From Cystobasidium ongulense (taxonomy: Eukaryota; Basidiomycota; Cystobasidiomycetes; Cystobasidiales; Cystobasidiaceae), in assembly GCA_022835595.1 (NCBI GenBank), contig BQUP01000001.1, forward strand, positions 2,604,001 through 2,668,000: a stretch of DNA of 64,000 bases, in the 5' to 3' direction. The notes under the pieces were generated by a model that was given only the letters and a program-made list of their open reading frames with translations, was not told the origin of the DNA and did not search any database. Position numbers and translations under genes: made by a program. Position 1 is the stretch's first letter, and each line of letters starts with the position of its first letter. Of the stretch, positions 46,086 to 58,092 are shown piece by piece.

Positions 46086-48761
46086 TTACTCTTCGAGATG
46101 ACGATAAAAGAAAGAGAAATTCTCTTTACGTCTCTGTGCCCAACTGCCTTCGAAATCAAAATACAAATATACGCCTTGTTCGTACTCATCTGTTATTGTT
46201 TGAGGCTCATTCGCACGTTGGAACCAAGTTAGGTATTGCTTGTGGAATCGCCATGACTGTTTCTTGAGTTCTTGTGCTGCCAAGTATTGCATATACGTAC
46301 CTTGGCAATAGTAGAAGATGTAGAAGAGGGTGTCTACGTCGAACTTTGCGAAGAGGCTTGGGTTGGCTAGATGCGGCGAGGGCTGCTGGGGGTAGTAATG
46401 AGGCGTTGGATATGGATTCCTGGGGATGTAGTACTTTGGTCTGTGAAGTATACGTCAGAAACCTCCTGCAGTTGACAAGCTTCAGGGACTTACTTCTCTG
46501 CATCTGATGGCTGAGGAATATTAGGGTATCCCGCTTCGAGTATATTGTGTATCGCTCCGAGATCGTTATCTCTGCGTAGTGCTAGATAAAAGATGGACCA
46601 ATTAGCACGAGAATCCTTCATTATGATCTTCTGCACTTACATTTCTGTTTCGCGCTCTCGAAACTTGTCACCAAGTCTGCTAGACTGCTTGGCAATCGTG
46701 GTTCGCCAGATCCAGATGGCTGTCCAATCGCTCCGTGCTGAGTATTCTGAGATTTAGGCGACCCTGAAGCTGGAGTTGCATCGTCTGACATTGGCAGTCC
46801 AGTCCTATCTTCCGGTTGAGATTGGCCGCTGTTCAATTGCTGTCTTTGAGGCTGAGAGCCGACTTCAAGTGCTTGCAACGGCGCCATACTCGCTGCCTGT
46901 TGAGAAGGTGACAGAATACGCGCCGCTTCTGACATTGAAGCTGGGGATGGTGATAGTGTCTGCTGTATTTGCGATGGGGCCACCTGTAGAATGAAAAGCA
47001 TTCGGTAAGAACTGGATTACGAGGAGAAGCCGCAAATCGGATTGACGACAGAGCACTTACGCTAGGCGCAGCTGATGTTTGACTAGGTGCTGGACTCGGA
47101 GAAGCTTCTGCTGATGGCTCTGCCGGAGCAGCCATTGGCAGAGCTTGTTTAGATAGCTCAGGTGACGACGCAGCTGGTCCTTTCGCGGGCGCGGTGGTTT
47201 GTGAGGTCGGTGGGCTGATAACAGAGGTAGGTGAGGCGGCTTGTGCCGCACTGGTAGAGGTAGGGGACATCAGAGATGCCTGCGCTGTCGTTGAAGACGC
47301 GGTCTGCGTCGAGGTGGCGGCTTGCGGAGCCGCATTCACTGCAGATGCAGCTGCTGCAGAGTATCGGATAGGTGGAAGAATAGTCGGCACAGCTCTTGGA
47401 GGTGGGACATTTGGTGTTGGCTCCTTCGCTGACACCGGAAGGATTGAGCTGCTTGATGTCCTCGACCCTGCTGCCACAAGACCCGTTGGCCGTTGCGCTG
47501 TACCATCTAAGGTAGGCTTTCGTGCTGCTGCTCCTGTTGGTTTGGTCTTCGATGACGTCGGACTTGAAGCCTTATCCACCTCCGTGTCGTCTTTTTCTTT
47601 GGTAAATGGCGTTGGCTTGCTCTCTTTCCTCACTGGCGTGCGTGCTTGTTGTGAAGGTGGTGGCACATGCGAGCCGATGTCGGAAGTGTCTGCTAGTGAT
47701 GTCGAGTCGAGTGATGATTGGATATCATCGTTGGCAATACCGAAGGCCTCTTCCTCGTCTTCGAGATTTAATTCGTCGTACAATCCCTCGTCTTCTTCGA
47801 AGTCCTCCTCCTGCAAGTCAAAGGTAGAGTCGTCAGACTCGTGTATATCGACAAGAGGCAGTGATACTTCGTGTCTTACCGTATTACTCTCGACATAATA
47901 GCTAATGTCTTCCTTGAGCGCTTGCACGCGGTCAGGATCTAGATTGCCATTCTCCATCAGGCGGTTGATGAGCTCCAGCCTGGAGACATGCCAGTTCCTT
48001 CGCTCATTTTGCTCCTCCAGCACCACAACACGGTCTGCATTACTCGAGCCACCCTTCTTGCTCTTCTTTGCACCCCCTTGCAGCTGTTCAATCTCTGCTT
48101 CTGTCGACTCCACCTGCCGCGACAGTTCGTCCACTTGCGCTGAAATGAAATTCACTGTTTCCTGCTTGAGTTGCTCGCGTGGATCTAGTCGATGTCCAGC
48201 ACTGAGCCCTTCTTTCGAGAAGGCTTTCGTCTTCATCTCCTTCTCGCATGCTTTAAATCGTTCCATTTGCTGGAAGATGCCATGCCAGTCAGTCAATCCT
48301 GATGCCCTCACTAGGCCCCGCCTTGCACTTGCTCGAACAGAGTACAGAGCTTCGCAGACTACTCACCGTCTCTATCAGTTTGCGATTGTCTGTCAATGCC
48401 TTCTTGTCCTTGATATCATTGCTCGCCAGCCATGTCTTGATCTGGTCACGCAGCCGCTGCAGCTTCTTAATCTGTGTCTTGAGCTCAGCCTCGACTACTT
48501 GGAACGAGCATTGTGGTGTTCACGGGTTGGTCAGCAGGTGTACGTGGATCTAGTCTGTGACTTTTATAGCACTCACTCTTCTCCTTGTGTCCATGGTTCG
48601 ACGTTTGCTGGATCTTCTGGTATTGCTCCTCAAACGCCTCTACGCCTTCGGCGACCTTCTTCAGCGTCTTGTCAATCTCGGCTGCGGCAGACACAGCATC
48701 AGCACCTGCTCGGGCATGCACTCCCTTCCATACACTCACTCTGCAGCTTCCGCGCCGCCAT
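46086..48761 (-). CDS. NOT3: CCR4-NOT complex subunit NOT3/NOT5
   Basis: A scaffold subunit of the CCR4-NOT deadenylase, with NOT2 forming the module that senses slow ribosomes and controls mRNA decay. The start is a tiny exon, MAARKLQ (ATG 48761), spliced to [20 protein letters not shown], the canonical NOT3/5 N-terminus. The coiled-coil NOT3 domain continues with [20 protein letters not shown] and [20 protein letters not shown]. Then comes an acidic patch ([20 protein letters not shown]), a long Pro/Ala/Ser/Thr-rich linker, and the C-terminal NOT box, including [40 protein letters not shown] and [14 protein letters not shown] before the stop at 46086. Several introns; that near 46280-46500 splits the NOT box. 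It diverges from the DUF2236 gene by about 960 bases. Confidence 0.94.
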
Positions 48762-49718
48762 GTTGAAACGCGTGTGCCTTGGGCTATTCGATTGTGTGAA
48801 GGTCAAGAGGAACAACGGCGAGCAGCAATGGTTTGAATCGCCCCAACAGACAGATGAGGTGAGAAGATGGCATAGACTGGTTTAGATCCTATAACAGTAC
48901 GGAAGCGTAATGGCTGGCTGTCCATTCATGACGCCTTGGGCATACTAGGTGCGAAGAGTATGTATACTATTGCTTGACCATTCAATCCGTCAGGGCTACC
49001 TCAAAACGAGACCAGCAAAGGGCGAGGTCAAGCACAGCAGTACCAGATCGCTTCCACAACCTCCATTGACCATATTCAACCTCGATGCCTTAAAGCTTCA
49101 CAGTCCAGAACACCGCTCGACTCGACCACCTGCAATGCATGTGGGGATTATACACGATGGCAGACAGGAAACACGCTCAGCTCACCGCTTGAAGGAGGTC
49201 CTCAGCAGCAGCCACCCGAAGCTGGACCTTGACGTTTCTAGACCAATCTTTCGCTTTCGGCATTAGGTATAGGTCGCTCTTTTCCTGCCGCCACACGCCA
49301 CTACAGCGGTAACGACATTGTGTCTTTTCCTTGCGTCCGTAGCGATCCTTACAAGTATACTCCTTACGTATTTATGCCTTGTCAGCATGCGCAAACTTGT
49401 CCTACTAGATGCACAGCACAAACGCTTCCAACACGCGACGACCAACACAACTCGATCATCTATGCAACAATCTTTCCTCTTTTAACGGCTTCCATTCATT
49501 CCAATTCTGACTAGACTGCCAGTCTGATATTTGGTCATTCTATAGTTTATCTCGTAGGCTCATCGCCCGGAACCATTCCATCCGGCAGAGGCGGACACCC
49601 TTTTCACGACACAGCGGCACCATCGCACAATCGACTGCCTTTTAAAGCGCAACAACTCGAGCCTGTTGCAAAGCGTCAGCACAGTTTTTAAAATCCCGCA
49701 TACTGTAAACACATCAAG
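48762..49718. promoter_or_regulatory. Long divergent intergenic region, NOT3/5 / DUF2236 gene
   Basis: About 960 bases. A plus-strand open frame at 48949-49266 (about 105 codons) and a minus-strand frame at 49263-49448 show no family, no splice partners and ordinary shadow composition, so neither is called. Presumably both promoters and 5' untranslated regions. Confidence 0.4.
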
Positions 49719-51663
49719 ATGGTATACTCTGCAATGTTAGGTCTCCGTACGCCTACTCCGTTCGTTATTGGTGACCTCTCAGCACCCATCGGTTCACGTA
49801 AAGCCGCCACGATCGAAGACGGCGATGTTGGTGATCACGTTAAGGATGGTAAATGGGCTCTGTTACTCGTCGCAGCGTGTGTTCAAGGCTGACATCCACA
49901 TCTCAGGTGACTGGGTGACCCGTTGGGGCTGGCTCATGGAATGGGGCGATGGCTGTATCCGGCCAGCTGAATTAGAAGCGGTGAGTCTATACGTCCCTTT
50001 GACGTCTTAAATGTGTCTCATCTATGGCAAGCTGACGGTGCAACTCGATTCTTGTCTAGCTTCGACACGAAGGAGACCCTTTGTGCGATGCCGTTGTCCG
50101 TTTCTTCAATCTCAAGACCGGGCAAGATGCACTCAAGGCTCTCGAATCTTATGTTGCCACTACACCACGTGAGGAGTGGGATAACGATGTAGCTGAGTTT
50201 TGGGAGTCAATAGCTTGCGATCCTCCAGGGGATGTATCTGCCCTGCCTCATCCTGCACGATACTATACTCTCGATGGTAGCATAGACAGAAAAGGTAAAG
50301 GGAAAATGGCGGAAGACGAGGTTGATGAGGTACTCGAGTCGGATTTTACCCCTGAAGAAGCTATGCATAAGCGTAACAGACAACCGAAAGCTGTATTATC
50401 GGAAGGACAGGCTGTATTTTGGCGATATTCCTCCGGGATGCTTACTACTCTCCTTCATTTCTCTCTCGCAGGAGGTAAGCTGTCTTATCTTATCGGCAGA
50501 TTTGCATATGAGCATGTACTGATGTACTTTGTTGTTCTATTCCGAAGGCTTTGCCTCTGCTCGCATTATGTCAGTTCTACACGAAACGGGATACTTGACT
50601 TCCCCTTCCAGGGATGCTACATATAGACGATTAATTGAGACCACACAAGCTCTTATCGACTTTATGGGGGACATGACTCCTATCACTGGCAAAGGGTGGA
50701 AAAGTGCTGTCAGAGTCAGGATGTTGCATTCTCAAGTCCGTCTAAGGATTCTGGACGGAAAGTCCCGCTTGAAAACGTACAGTGTCGAGAAAGATGGCAT
50801 TCCCATAAATCAGGAGTGAGTCTTGTCGCTGCTTTACATCAGGGTTTCAATCTTGGCTGACTGTCAACTGCATCTACAGAGATTTGGCCGCTACGTTGGG
50901 AGGATTCTGCCTCGCTCCACTGTGGTGTCAGCGTCGAATGGGGATTAAGCTAACCTCAAGGGAGGAGCTAGCTTTCATAGCTGCCTGGCGACATGTTGGC
51001 TACTATCTCGGTATAAAGCCTGATCTACTCGAACGATTCTACGGCACTAGAAACACGGAAACAGCTACCCGGTCACACCGCTTCTTTGCATGTGTCGCTT
51101 TTCACCTCTTCCGACCTGAACTACCGAAAGATCCGTACGCAACTCCGACTTATACTATCCTGAGTGCTGTCTCGCAGAGACCACCGCAAGTCAAAACTAC
51201 AGGATATCACTGCGAGTTGAGTCGATTCTTGCTTGGTCCCGGGCTAGCAGATCAGTTGGCCGTTCCTAGAGGAGATTTCAATGATCGATTTGGAGTAGAA
51301 CAATTTGCTTGGATTACATGGGCATCTTCATTATTTGGTAGATATTATAAACCAGGCTGGGAAATGAAAAGACAAGAGCTATTTAGAAGGATAATCACTT
51401 TGATGGTAGCTTGGCAATTGGGGGAAAGAAGAAGTAGATTTGCTATGAAAGATGAGAAGGATCACGAGAAGAAGATTTCGGAATTAGATCACGATGAGGC
51501 GGGTGAACCTGCTGGTCTAGAAATGGGTATCAAAGTTGGAAAAGAAGTTAGAAGCCAAATGACTTATTTATTCGCTGAGATGGGATGTGTGCTCGCTGGC
51601 TTAGGGACTGTATGCGCTATTGCGCTTTGGCAGAGTATCAGCATGGCCAGTCGTTGGATGTAG
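49719..51663 (+). CDS. DUF2236 / ER-bound oxygenase (mpaB, latex-clearing) family protein
   Basis: Five exons (49719-49838, 49888-49980, 50060-50474, 50548-50815 and 50880-51663) join in frame to 559 residues. The family, named DUF2236 in databases, includes the bacterial latex-clearing protein Lcp, a heme-b dioxygenase, and fungal MpaB, an ER-bound oxygenase cleaving a polyprenyl side chain in mycophenolic acid synthesis. Supporting segments are HISGDWVTRWGWLMEWGDGC; GQAVFWRYSSGMLTTLLHFS then GGFASARIMSVLHETGYLTS; AVRVRMLHSQVRLRIL, with the His of the family core; and LAFIAAWRHVGYYLGIKPDL. A C-terminal hydrophobic helix (GCVLAGLGTVCAIALWQSIS) suggests membrane attachment. Substrate unknown; no polyketide or terpene genes are nearby. 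Confidence 0.87.
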
Positions 51664-52322
51664 GAGGCAATACAATGATTTGATGTGTTTGCTGACGGCT
51701 TTTATCGTTGTTTACTAGATGCGCATTTATACCCTTCCATACCTGTACCTCAACTGTAGCATACAACCATATCTACATCTCTTTATATCGCATCCTCGAG
51801 CCTGTAACGTATCATTATCTGCGACATGTAGATCTCCACTGTTGATGCCCAAGTGACCCAGTATGCTAGGTTATCGCCGGATATTCGAGGCTATCCGCTC
51901 CGCCAGCGGATTGTTTTGCCACCGAAGCTGGCAGGCAGGAGTGTTGTAGCATGGCATTGACGTCGAGGTATGGATTAGTCTGAGTTTCCGCACCAGTATC
52001 TTTGCTGCATAGTCCAGTAACTATACATTGTGTTCTGGAATCTATTCCGCCGGATGATCGGACGCGCCGTGCATGCGTACTACCGCTGTCTTGACTTGCA
52101 GTATATCATCTGGCCAACGACAAACCGCGGTGGGATCCACCAAGGACACCTTCGCCCGTCCAGCTACTGCGGATGACTGGAACATCTGTCGGCTTGTTCC
52201 TGTATGTGACGGTCTCGCCGTGACCTGCTTGACGCATCAAAGCGGCCCCGTATCCATCAACACAACCTCTGGACATACCGGCAGTACAACACGGCCTTCG
52301 TTGCGACCCATCTGTACACTCC
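51664..52322. other. Intergenic region between two co-oriented genes
   Basis: 3' flank of the DUF2236 gene and promoter of the MATH-BTB gene. An open frame from 52073 overlaps the next gene in another frame and is not supported. Confidence 0.4.
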
Positions 52323-55073
52323 ATGCAAAGAACATCTCAAGTCGCTGTAGGCGTTTCAAAGACCCATCAGCCTCTCTCTGCCCTTGCCGGCAGCGCTGCC
52401 GGCCCAGCAGCAGCCATGAATCCTGATGACAGCTTCTTGGAGACCAAGTCAATCACGCTCGAATGGAAAGTAAGCAATCTCAAGAACTTGTTTGACACAA
52501 GCAGAGGAGATGCGAAGAGTAGGTGTATTAAAAGTAGGTGCTGCACCAAGTCTCTGTTTCTACGCTGTGCTGATGATGTATTTATCCAGGCCCACTGTGT
52601 ACGTGTTTGACAATCCGTACGCGTTTTGAAACTCACTAACAGAACTTCAACCGGCACACACAGTCGGCGACGGGAAATGGGAGATCTACTTCTACGGCAA
52701 TTCTGGATCAGACTATGTCTCTCTCTATCTTTCTGCCGAGCCGACAGTCGAAGAGCGAGAACGTGGGCTCAAGTTTGCCGCCAGGGGTCGAAGCTATACC
52801 GCTGCTATGCTGGCCAAGTCTGCTTCCAATCCTGCTCTTGCTGCAGCCGCTGCAGCGGCTGTTGCCAACAAGCATGCTCAACAGCAGCATCTGCATCTTC
52901 AACATCTTGCGAATCAGCATTCCTCCTCATCTTCTTCCTTAAACCAACAACAACAATCATCAGGAGGTAGTAATGTCGGTCAACCTCCCGCATCCCATTC
53001 ATCACCATGGATAAGGGAAGGATCCTTTCGATTTGCATTTGAAATCAAGTCGATAAACAAGAAAGAAGCTCCTATCAAAATGATGGAAGCAGCAGATCAC
53101 GTTTTCAGTTCTGAAGCTAGAAATTGGGGTTGGCAGTCTTTTGCAAGAAGATCTGATGTTTATTATAATAACATGGTCGTCAGGCATTCTGATTCTTTCA
53201 TCATTGCTTGTACTATCACGCATACCCCCTCCAGACCTTCTCCGCCTGCTAGTAGTCTTACTTTACAGAAGAGGCTCATGCCGTTAGAATTAGTCAATGC
53301 TTTTGCTGGTATGTTTGACGATCCTGCATATTCCGACGTCAAATTCGTTATTACGTGAGCGGCTTCGTCAATATGTGTAAATGCAGACTAACAATTGCAT
53401 ACCTCGCAGGAGTCGCTCTCCTATCACCGGCAAGAAAAAGGAAAGATCCCTATATGCTATACGAAAGATTCTGAGTTCGAGAGCCGAATGTAGGCGATAC
53501 TGTTCCAATTTGCCTAAACACCTTGAGCATGAACTGACATTGCGATGCACAGACTTTGACACGATGTTTTCATCTGGCTTTTCTGAAGCTAAGAACATGA
53601 CAAATTCAGATGGACAGCCTTCCTCTCGAAGATCATCGATGAGGGTCAAAGGCGACGAGGACGAAGACAGTGACATGGAGAGTGTTGACTCGGACGATTT
53701 GATGGCAATGTACGACTCTGCTTCGGAAGGTGATGAAGAAGAAGAATATCAAGATGGTGAGGACGGAAATTCTACAACACAGGAAGTCACTCGAATTGAC
53801 GAGGAGAAAGAAGATGGTCTCACGGCTTCGGAAGATGAAGATGACGATATAGGAGATGCTGAAAATCATACAGCTCATACGAGCATTAACGAGGATCCAG
53901 AAGAAGATCTCGATTCGGCAAGCAGTATGCTCTTCTCGCCAACTGTCGCATCTGTGAAGCCCAATAGCCGAAGTGATGTCATGAAGGTTGACACTCTCCC
54001 GTTGGCCACTTCAATGCTGCCCGCTTCTCCTTCGAGGAGATATCCCACCCGCTTTTCCTTGACAGGCTCTCTTAGCGACACGGCTGCGGAAGAAGCAGGA
54101 ACATCAACTATGAGATCGGTATCTACAAATATACATGCCACGCCCATGCAGAATACATCCCCACGTAGTCAGAGGTACCAGAAGAGAGTCGAGACAAAGA
54201 CGGAGGTCCAAAAGACACGAGACAATCCTTCTCCTTCGAAAAGTAGGAAGGAGTGCGTAACGGTTGTAGTGAAAGATGCAAGGTAAGCAGATGGTCCGTA
54301 ATACGATAAGTCAATTTGAGCATACTGAGTAATACGACATCATACACCGGTTTAGCTACTCGACTTACAAAGCGCTATTATACTTCCTCTATACCGACAC
54401 GATTACCTTCAAACCTTTATCTTCTATCTATGCTCATGCGAAGGATACAGCAGAAGCATATGACCGAGCTGTGAGACCCTTTTTTATTCCATATGAAACG
54501 TACGCTTCCCTTGGCATGGCTTACCATCTGTTCTGTTCGTGCTAGTTCTCGTACAAAACAAGAAAGCAGTTCTTCGATGCTTACACTGCAGCAATTTACG
54601 GTCCAACTTCACCACGGCATTCTCAACCTAAAGATTTGATGTGCAGCTCGAAAGCAATTTATAAGATCGCAGATAAACTCAATATACCAGAACTTAAGAA
54701 TAGAGCGTTTGAGCATATCGTTCAGAGTCTGACTATCGAAACTATACCTTATGAAGTATTCTCAGCATTCTCTGATCAATTCCCTGAAGTTCGTAAAGTA
54801 CAGCTTGATATGATGTTGCATTACTGGGTGAGTCGAGCATCGACGTTTATCTATTTGCAGTTTTGAAAATACTAATACTCGCCTGGATTATTCTAGAACG
54901 AAGTTCGTGAAGGTCAAGCTATGAAGAATGTCCTCAGATTGATCAGGCTTGAGCCTGAGCGATTTCCTGGCTACGAAGAAGTCTGGCAACATCTTTTGCT
55001 CAACTTGGAATATAGAGCAAGCTCGCACACAGCAAATCCAAGCACCTCACCTGTGAAAGAGAGTGCTATGTGA
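52323..55073 (+). CDS. MATH-BTB protein with an acidic insert inside the BTB domain
   Basis: MATH-BTB proteins are typically substrate adaptors of Cullin-3 ubiquitin ligases. Start ATG 52323; exon 1 ends 52518. A 9-base exon (52590-52598) then joins exon 3 (52664-53354), giving DAKSPLFGDGKWEIYFYG, the core MATH strand pair, followed by SDYVSLYLSAEPT. MATH continues after an Ala/Gln/Ser insertion (about 70 residues) to WIREGSFRFAFEIKSI and WGWQSFARRSDVYYNN. The BTB domain begins YSDVKFVIT (exon 53410-53489 carries RSLYAIRKILSSRAE) and continues YFDTMFSSGFSEA. It is then interrupted by about 220 acidic and Ser-rich residues, resuming at VVVKDASYSTYKALLYFLYT. BACK-like helices follow (IYKIADKLNIPELKNRAFEH). 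Stop 55071-55073. The later introns near 54475-54545 and 54825-54895 are approximate. Confidence 0.88.
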
Positions 55074-55362
55074 TCACGACAGATTGACCAACGCCAGGCC
55101 GTCGCGAATAGTTTTAGTATGACGAATCAACCCTGTTCTACTATTTTGTTGTTTTCTTCCAACGCGCTTTCCAACAAGCCTTCTTCTTAATTTTCATGTA
55201 TCGATAGACCGCACCGAATATCAAATCATGCGTGGTTTCTGGGAGGGACTGTTTCTCATGATATACGAACTTTGCTTTGGCAACAACACGGACTGAGAGG
55301 GGGGTACTACTGCCTCATGAGATGATATGCAATACAAAAGAGGGTAATTAATAGTGACGAAA
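55074..55362. other. Convergent 3' region
   Basis: About 290 bases between the stops of MATH-BTB and Rrp17; presumably 3' untranslated sequence only. Confidence 0.4.
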
Positions 55363-56416
55363 TTACTTCTTTCCACCTTTCTTAGATGGCTTGCCAGGTT
55401 TATTGCTTCTGCCTATACTAGCTTTTTCATTCCTTCGAGCTTTCTGTTTCTGTGTCACTGAACGTCTAGCAGCTTTCGTTTCATATGTGAATTTCTTAGC
55501 AGGTTGCTTTTCTGGAGTCGGGTCCCGTACTGATAAGAATTCATCTTGTGGTCTAACTGTACGTTTTTTTATTGATGACGAAGGTTTCGAGCTTGGTAGG
55601 ATGCCGAAAAGGTTGACATTACGATCTTCATTCGTCAATCCATCACCACCGACTTTCCCTTCCCGCCAGTCATCCCAAGCGTTATCTGCTTTTCCGAAGC
55701 CATCATCCTCTTGATCTTGTCCTTCATTCAGCTCTTCATCGTCATCATCTTCTTCATCTTCATATTTCCGACTGGACTTGTTCTTTGTAATCTTTGCAAC
55801 GACCTCACTCTCCTCATCGTCTGAAGGTCTGAACTCTTCAATAATGACATGTGACACGACCTCGTCGTTTGAATATTCCTGTTCTTCTGCATCTTCTGGA
55901 CCATCTCCCTCAATCACCTTCATGAGCTCTTTGGGATCCAGCATAGGAGCACCTCCGTAGAATTCAGTGGCTGCTTTGACGTTCTCTTCGGCTTGTTTCT
56001 TGCGTGTGTCTCGTAGCTGTTCAAAAACGACCACAAGAAAGGATATTCAGCACTTGAGAAAGTCATCATACATACTCCCTAATTGCTGTAAAAGACGCAC
56101 TTGTTGCCGTAACAGCTTTGCTTCTTCTTTCTCTCGAACAGCAGCTCTCAATCGAGCAGCCTCTTTCTTTTCTTGCTTGCGCTTGGAGAATCCAGTGAGG
56201 AACTCTCTGCATCACAACCAAAAGGTGAGTTAGTAAGACTATGCTTCATGTGGACAACTGCTGCCCATGTATCGTCATGACACACCTCCTAGCATCATCG
56301 TCAAACAAGACCTCTTTCGGAGCAGGTTTTGACCGTCCGCCTTTTAATTTCAACTTTCTCACCCCGCGGGCATTCTTATCCATCTTGCTCCTCGTCTTCT
56401 CAGTAGAATGCGCCAT
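55363..56416 (-). CDS. RRP17: Rrp17/NOL12-type ribosome biogenesis protein
   Basis: Rrp17 (Nop25, NOL12) is a nucleolar 5'-3' exonuclease-like factor in maturation of the 60S subunit. The first exon encodes MAHSTEKTRSKMDKNARGVR and PAPKEVLFDDDARR, joined to FLTGFSKRKQEKKEAARLRA, the family signature, then KEEAKLLRQQ and the helix LRDTRKKQAEENVKAATEFY. An acidic linker (EDEEDDDDEELNEGQDQEDD) follows, and the tail is Lys/Arg-rich (KKFTYETKAARRSVTQKQKA and GRSNKPGKPSKKGGKK), as expected for a nucleolar RNA binder. Start ATG 56416 chosen; an upstream in-frame ATG would add only about 14 residues. Two introns lie near 56035-56095 and 56215-56285. Confidence 0.9.
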
Positions 56417-56867
56417 TGTGTAATGCTTGTGGTGTTGATGAACAGGATCTAAGCACATTTCGAAAGAGTTGACGCTTTGAAGCGCAATTCTTGATCACGT
56501 TGATGGTGGCAAATTTCAGTAGCAAGTAGTATGTGCGTTCGAAAGCTTTTAATCTACTTGTAGGCAAGTCTTTAACAAGAAGCTTCAATTCAGACTTGGA
56601 GAGTGACTGCATGTCTAGTTGGCGTCGGAGCTTTCATTGCCTTCTCCAGCACTTCTCAAATTCTACATCAACAAGATTAATCTCCAGCGCTACTACTACT
56701 GTCATAGTTCACAAAACGTACATCTCATCTTCGAGCGCACGATGCCGTTCTCTGCCTTTCCCAGGATAGCTATAATGCGATGTAGCGCTCTCAGGGCATC
56801 ATAAGCAACATGGGAAATCGGCAAGAACAAGCATATGTGTCATCCTCACCCAAACCCAATTGAAAGA
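56417..56867. other. Intergenic region
   Basis: About 450 bases between Rrp17 and the RING gene. A minus-strand frame ending at 56400 (70 codons) overlaps the Rrp17 start and lacks any family or splice support; I do not call it. Confidence 0.4.
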
Positions 56868-58092
56868 TCACTTTCCCAGTAAATTAGCTGATATCTCAGC
56901 AGCTTCGTCATCCGTATCTTCCTGCAATTCATTCGATGTATTTGACGAGTCCATAGAAGCAGTTTGTTGGCTTAATTTCTCATTTTCTAGTGCTGCCTTT
57001 CGATCAGCTTGTTTCATAGCTTCCGCTTCCGCTTCTAACCTTTCCAATCTATCCACTACCCTAACTACCTCTTCAAGTAAATAGACCTTAACATAATGTC
57101 TTCCTGGTTGCCTGCATTCTGGACAATCTGGCGTAGTTGCTAGATTGTATAGTCTTAAATGCGAATCATTCCATTGTTTCAAGCAATGTCTGCACATTGT
57201 ATGACCGCATTCGAGCGTTGTCACATCGCCTGGCTTGAAGAGTTCGTAGCACAGCGAACAAGAGAGTGTAGAGCGGAGGTTCTCGAAGACATCTCGCATG
57301 CGAAGGTAGGCATCGTGAAGGTCTTTGTCCTTTTGCATGATCTCGCATCAGTAAACCTTTTATAGCCGGGTAGAACATGGCAATCAAGACTCACAGAGAC
57401 AGGCATGTAATTTCTTGCTGATTTTAGCTCCTCTACCTCCTTTTCTTTGAGGGCGAGCGCCTCGCGAAGATCTTGAATCTGAAGTCTTGCATCGACATAC
57501 TTCTCTTCTCGTCCGGACAAGCCCTGCAAGAGATGTCAGCGATAGGCCTTGCTTTGAGCCCGTATAGATAGTAAGACTTACCTTCCGACTCCTGTTCAGT
57601 TCATCATTAAGCACTTTGTTCTGGTATGCAAGACTTAGAACAGTCTATACAGCGAAGATTCCGCCACCAAGTCAATCCTGAATCAGCACACTTTCGAGCC
57701 TGGCAGATACAACAAGAGACGACGTTACTTACAGCTCTATATCTATCCCTCTCATGTTCCATTGCTTTCAGATCTCTGACGACGGCAGCATGCTGTTTTT
57801 CCTTCTGTCTGGCTTGTGCCAGTTCCTGCTTCGCCGTCTCCAAACGAGCGTAGAGAGCATCGAGCTCGGACGTTGAAATCGGTGTCGAAGCCTCTTTCGA
57901 GGACGCGGGCTCTTCATTGACTAGATCTTTACTTTGCATGCCGGTGTGCTCATATTCTATATCGCCTGCTGTTTCTGATTGCTGGGCAGCTTGCTTGAGA
58001 TTCGCCTTGGCCAGGTCATCGACATCCGGATGGTCGGCCTGAGGCTGCTGCTTTCTACCGAGACTGGACGGCTGGACGTTGTCTACTTCCAT
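56868..58092 (-). CDS. RING-finger protein with N-terminal coiled coils
   Basis: A probable E3 ubiquitin ligase of unknown target. Start ATG 58092 (MEVDNVQPSSLGRKQQPQAD). A disordered leader is followed by heptad-rich helices: ELDALYARLETAKQELAQAR, then EKYVDARLQIQDLREALALK and EKEVEELKSA. The RING is near the C-terminus: CSLCYELFKPGDVTTLECGH, TMCRHCLKQWNDSH and DCPECRQPG, with the full C-x2-C, C-x-H-x2-C-x2-C and C-x2-C zinc ligands. A further short coiled coil (VVRVVDRLERLEAEAEAMKQ) precedes an acidic tail ending ISANLLGK. Introns are near 57320-57400, 57530-57600 and 57615-57735. Coiled coils before the RING suggest dimerisation. I do not recognise a specific ortholog. Confidence 0.82.

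Noticed and set aside
47194-47898. 234-codon plus-strand open frame antisense to NOT3/5
   Set aside because: It mirrors the Pro/Ala/Ser-rich linker and acidic patch of NOT3/5, giving a Val/Ala/Gly/Ser-biased translation typical of shadow frames.
48810-48850. A GGTTTGAATCG stretch resembling a tRNA B box
   Set aside because: It departs from the GGTTCGANTCC consensus and I could not find an A box or a cloverleaf around it.
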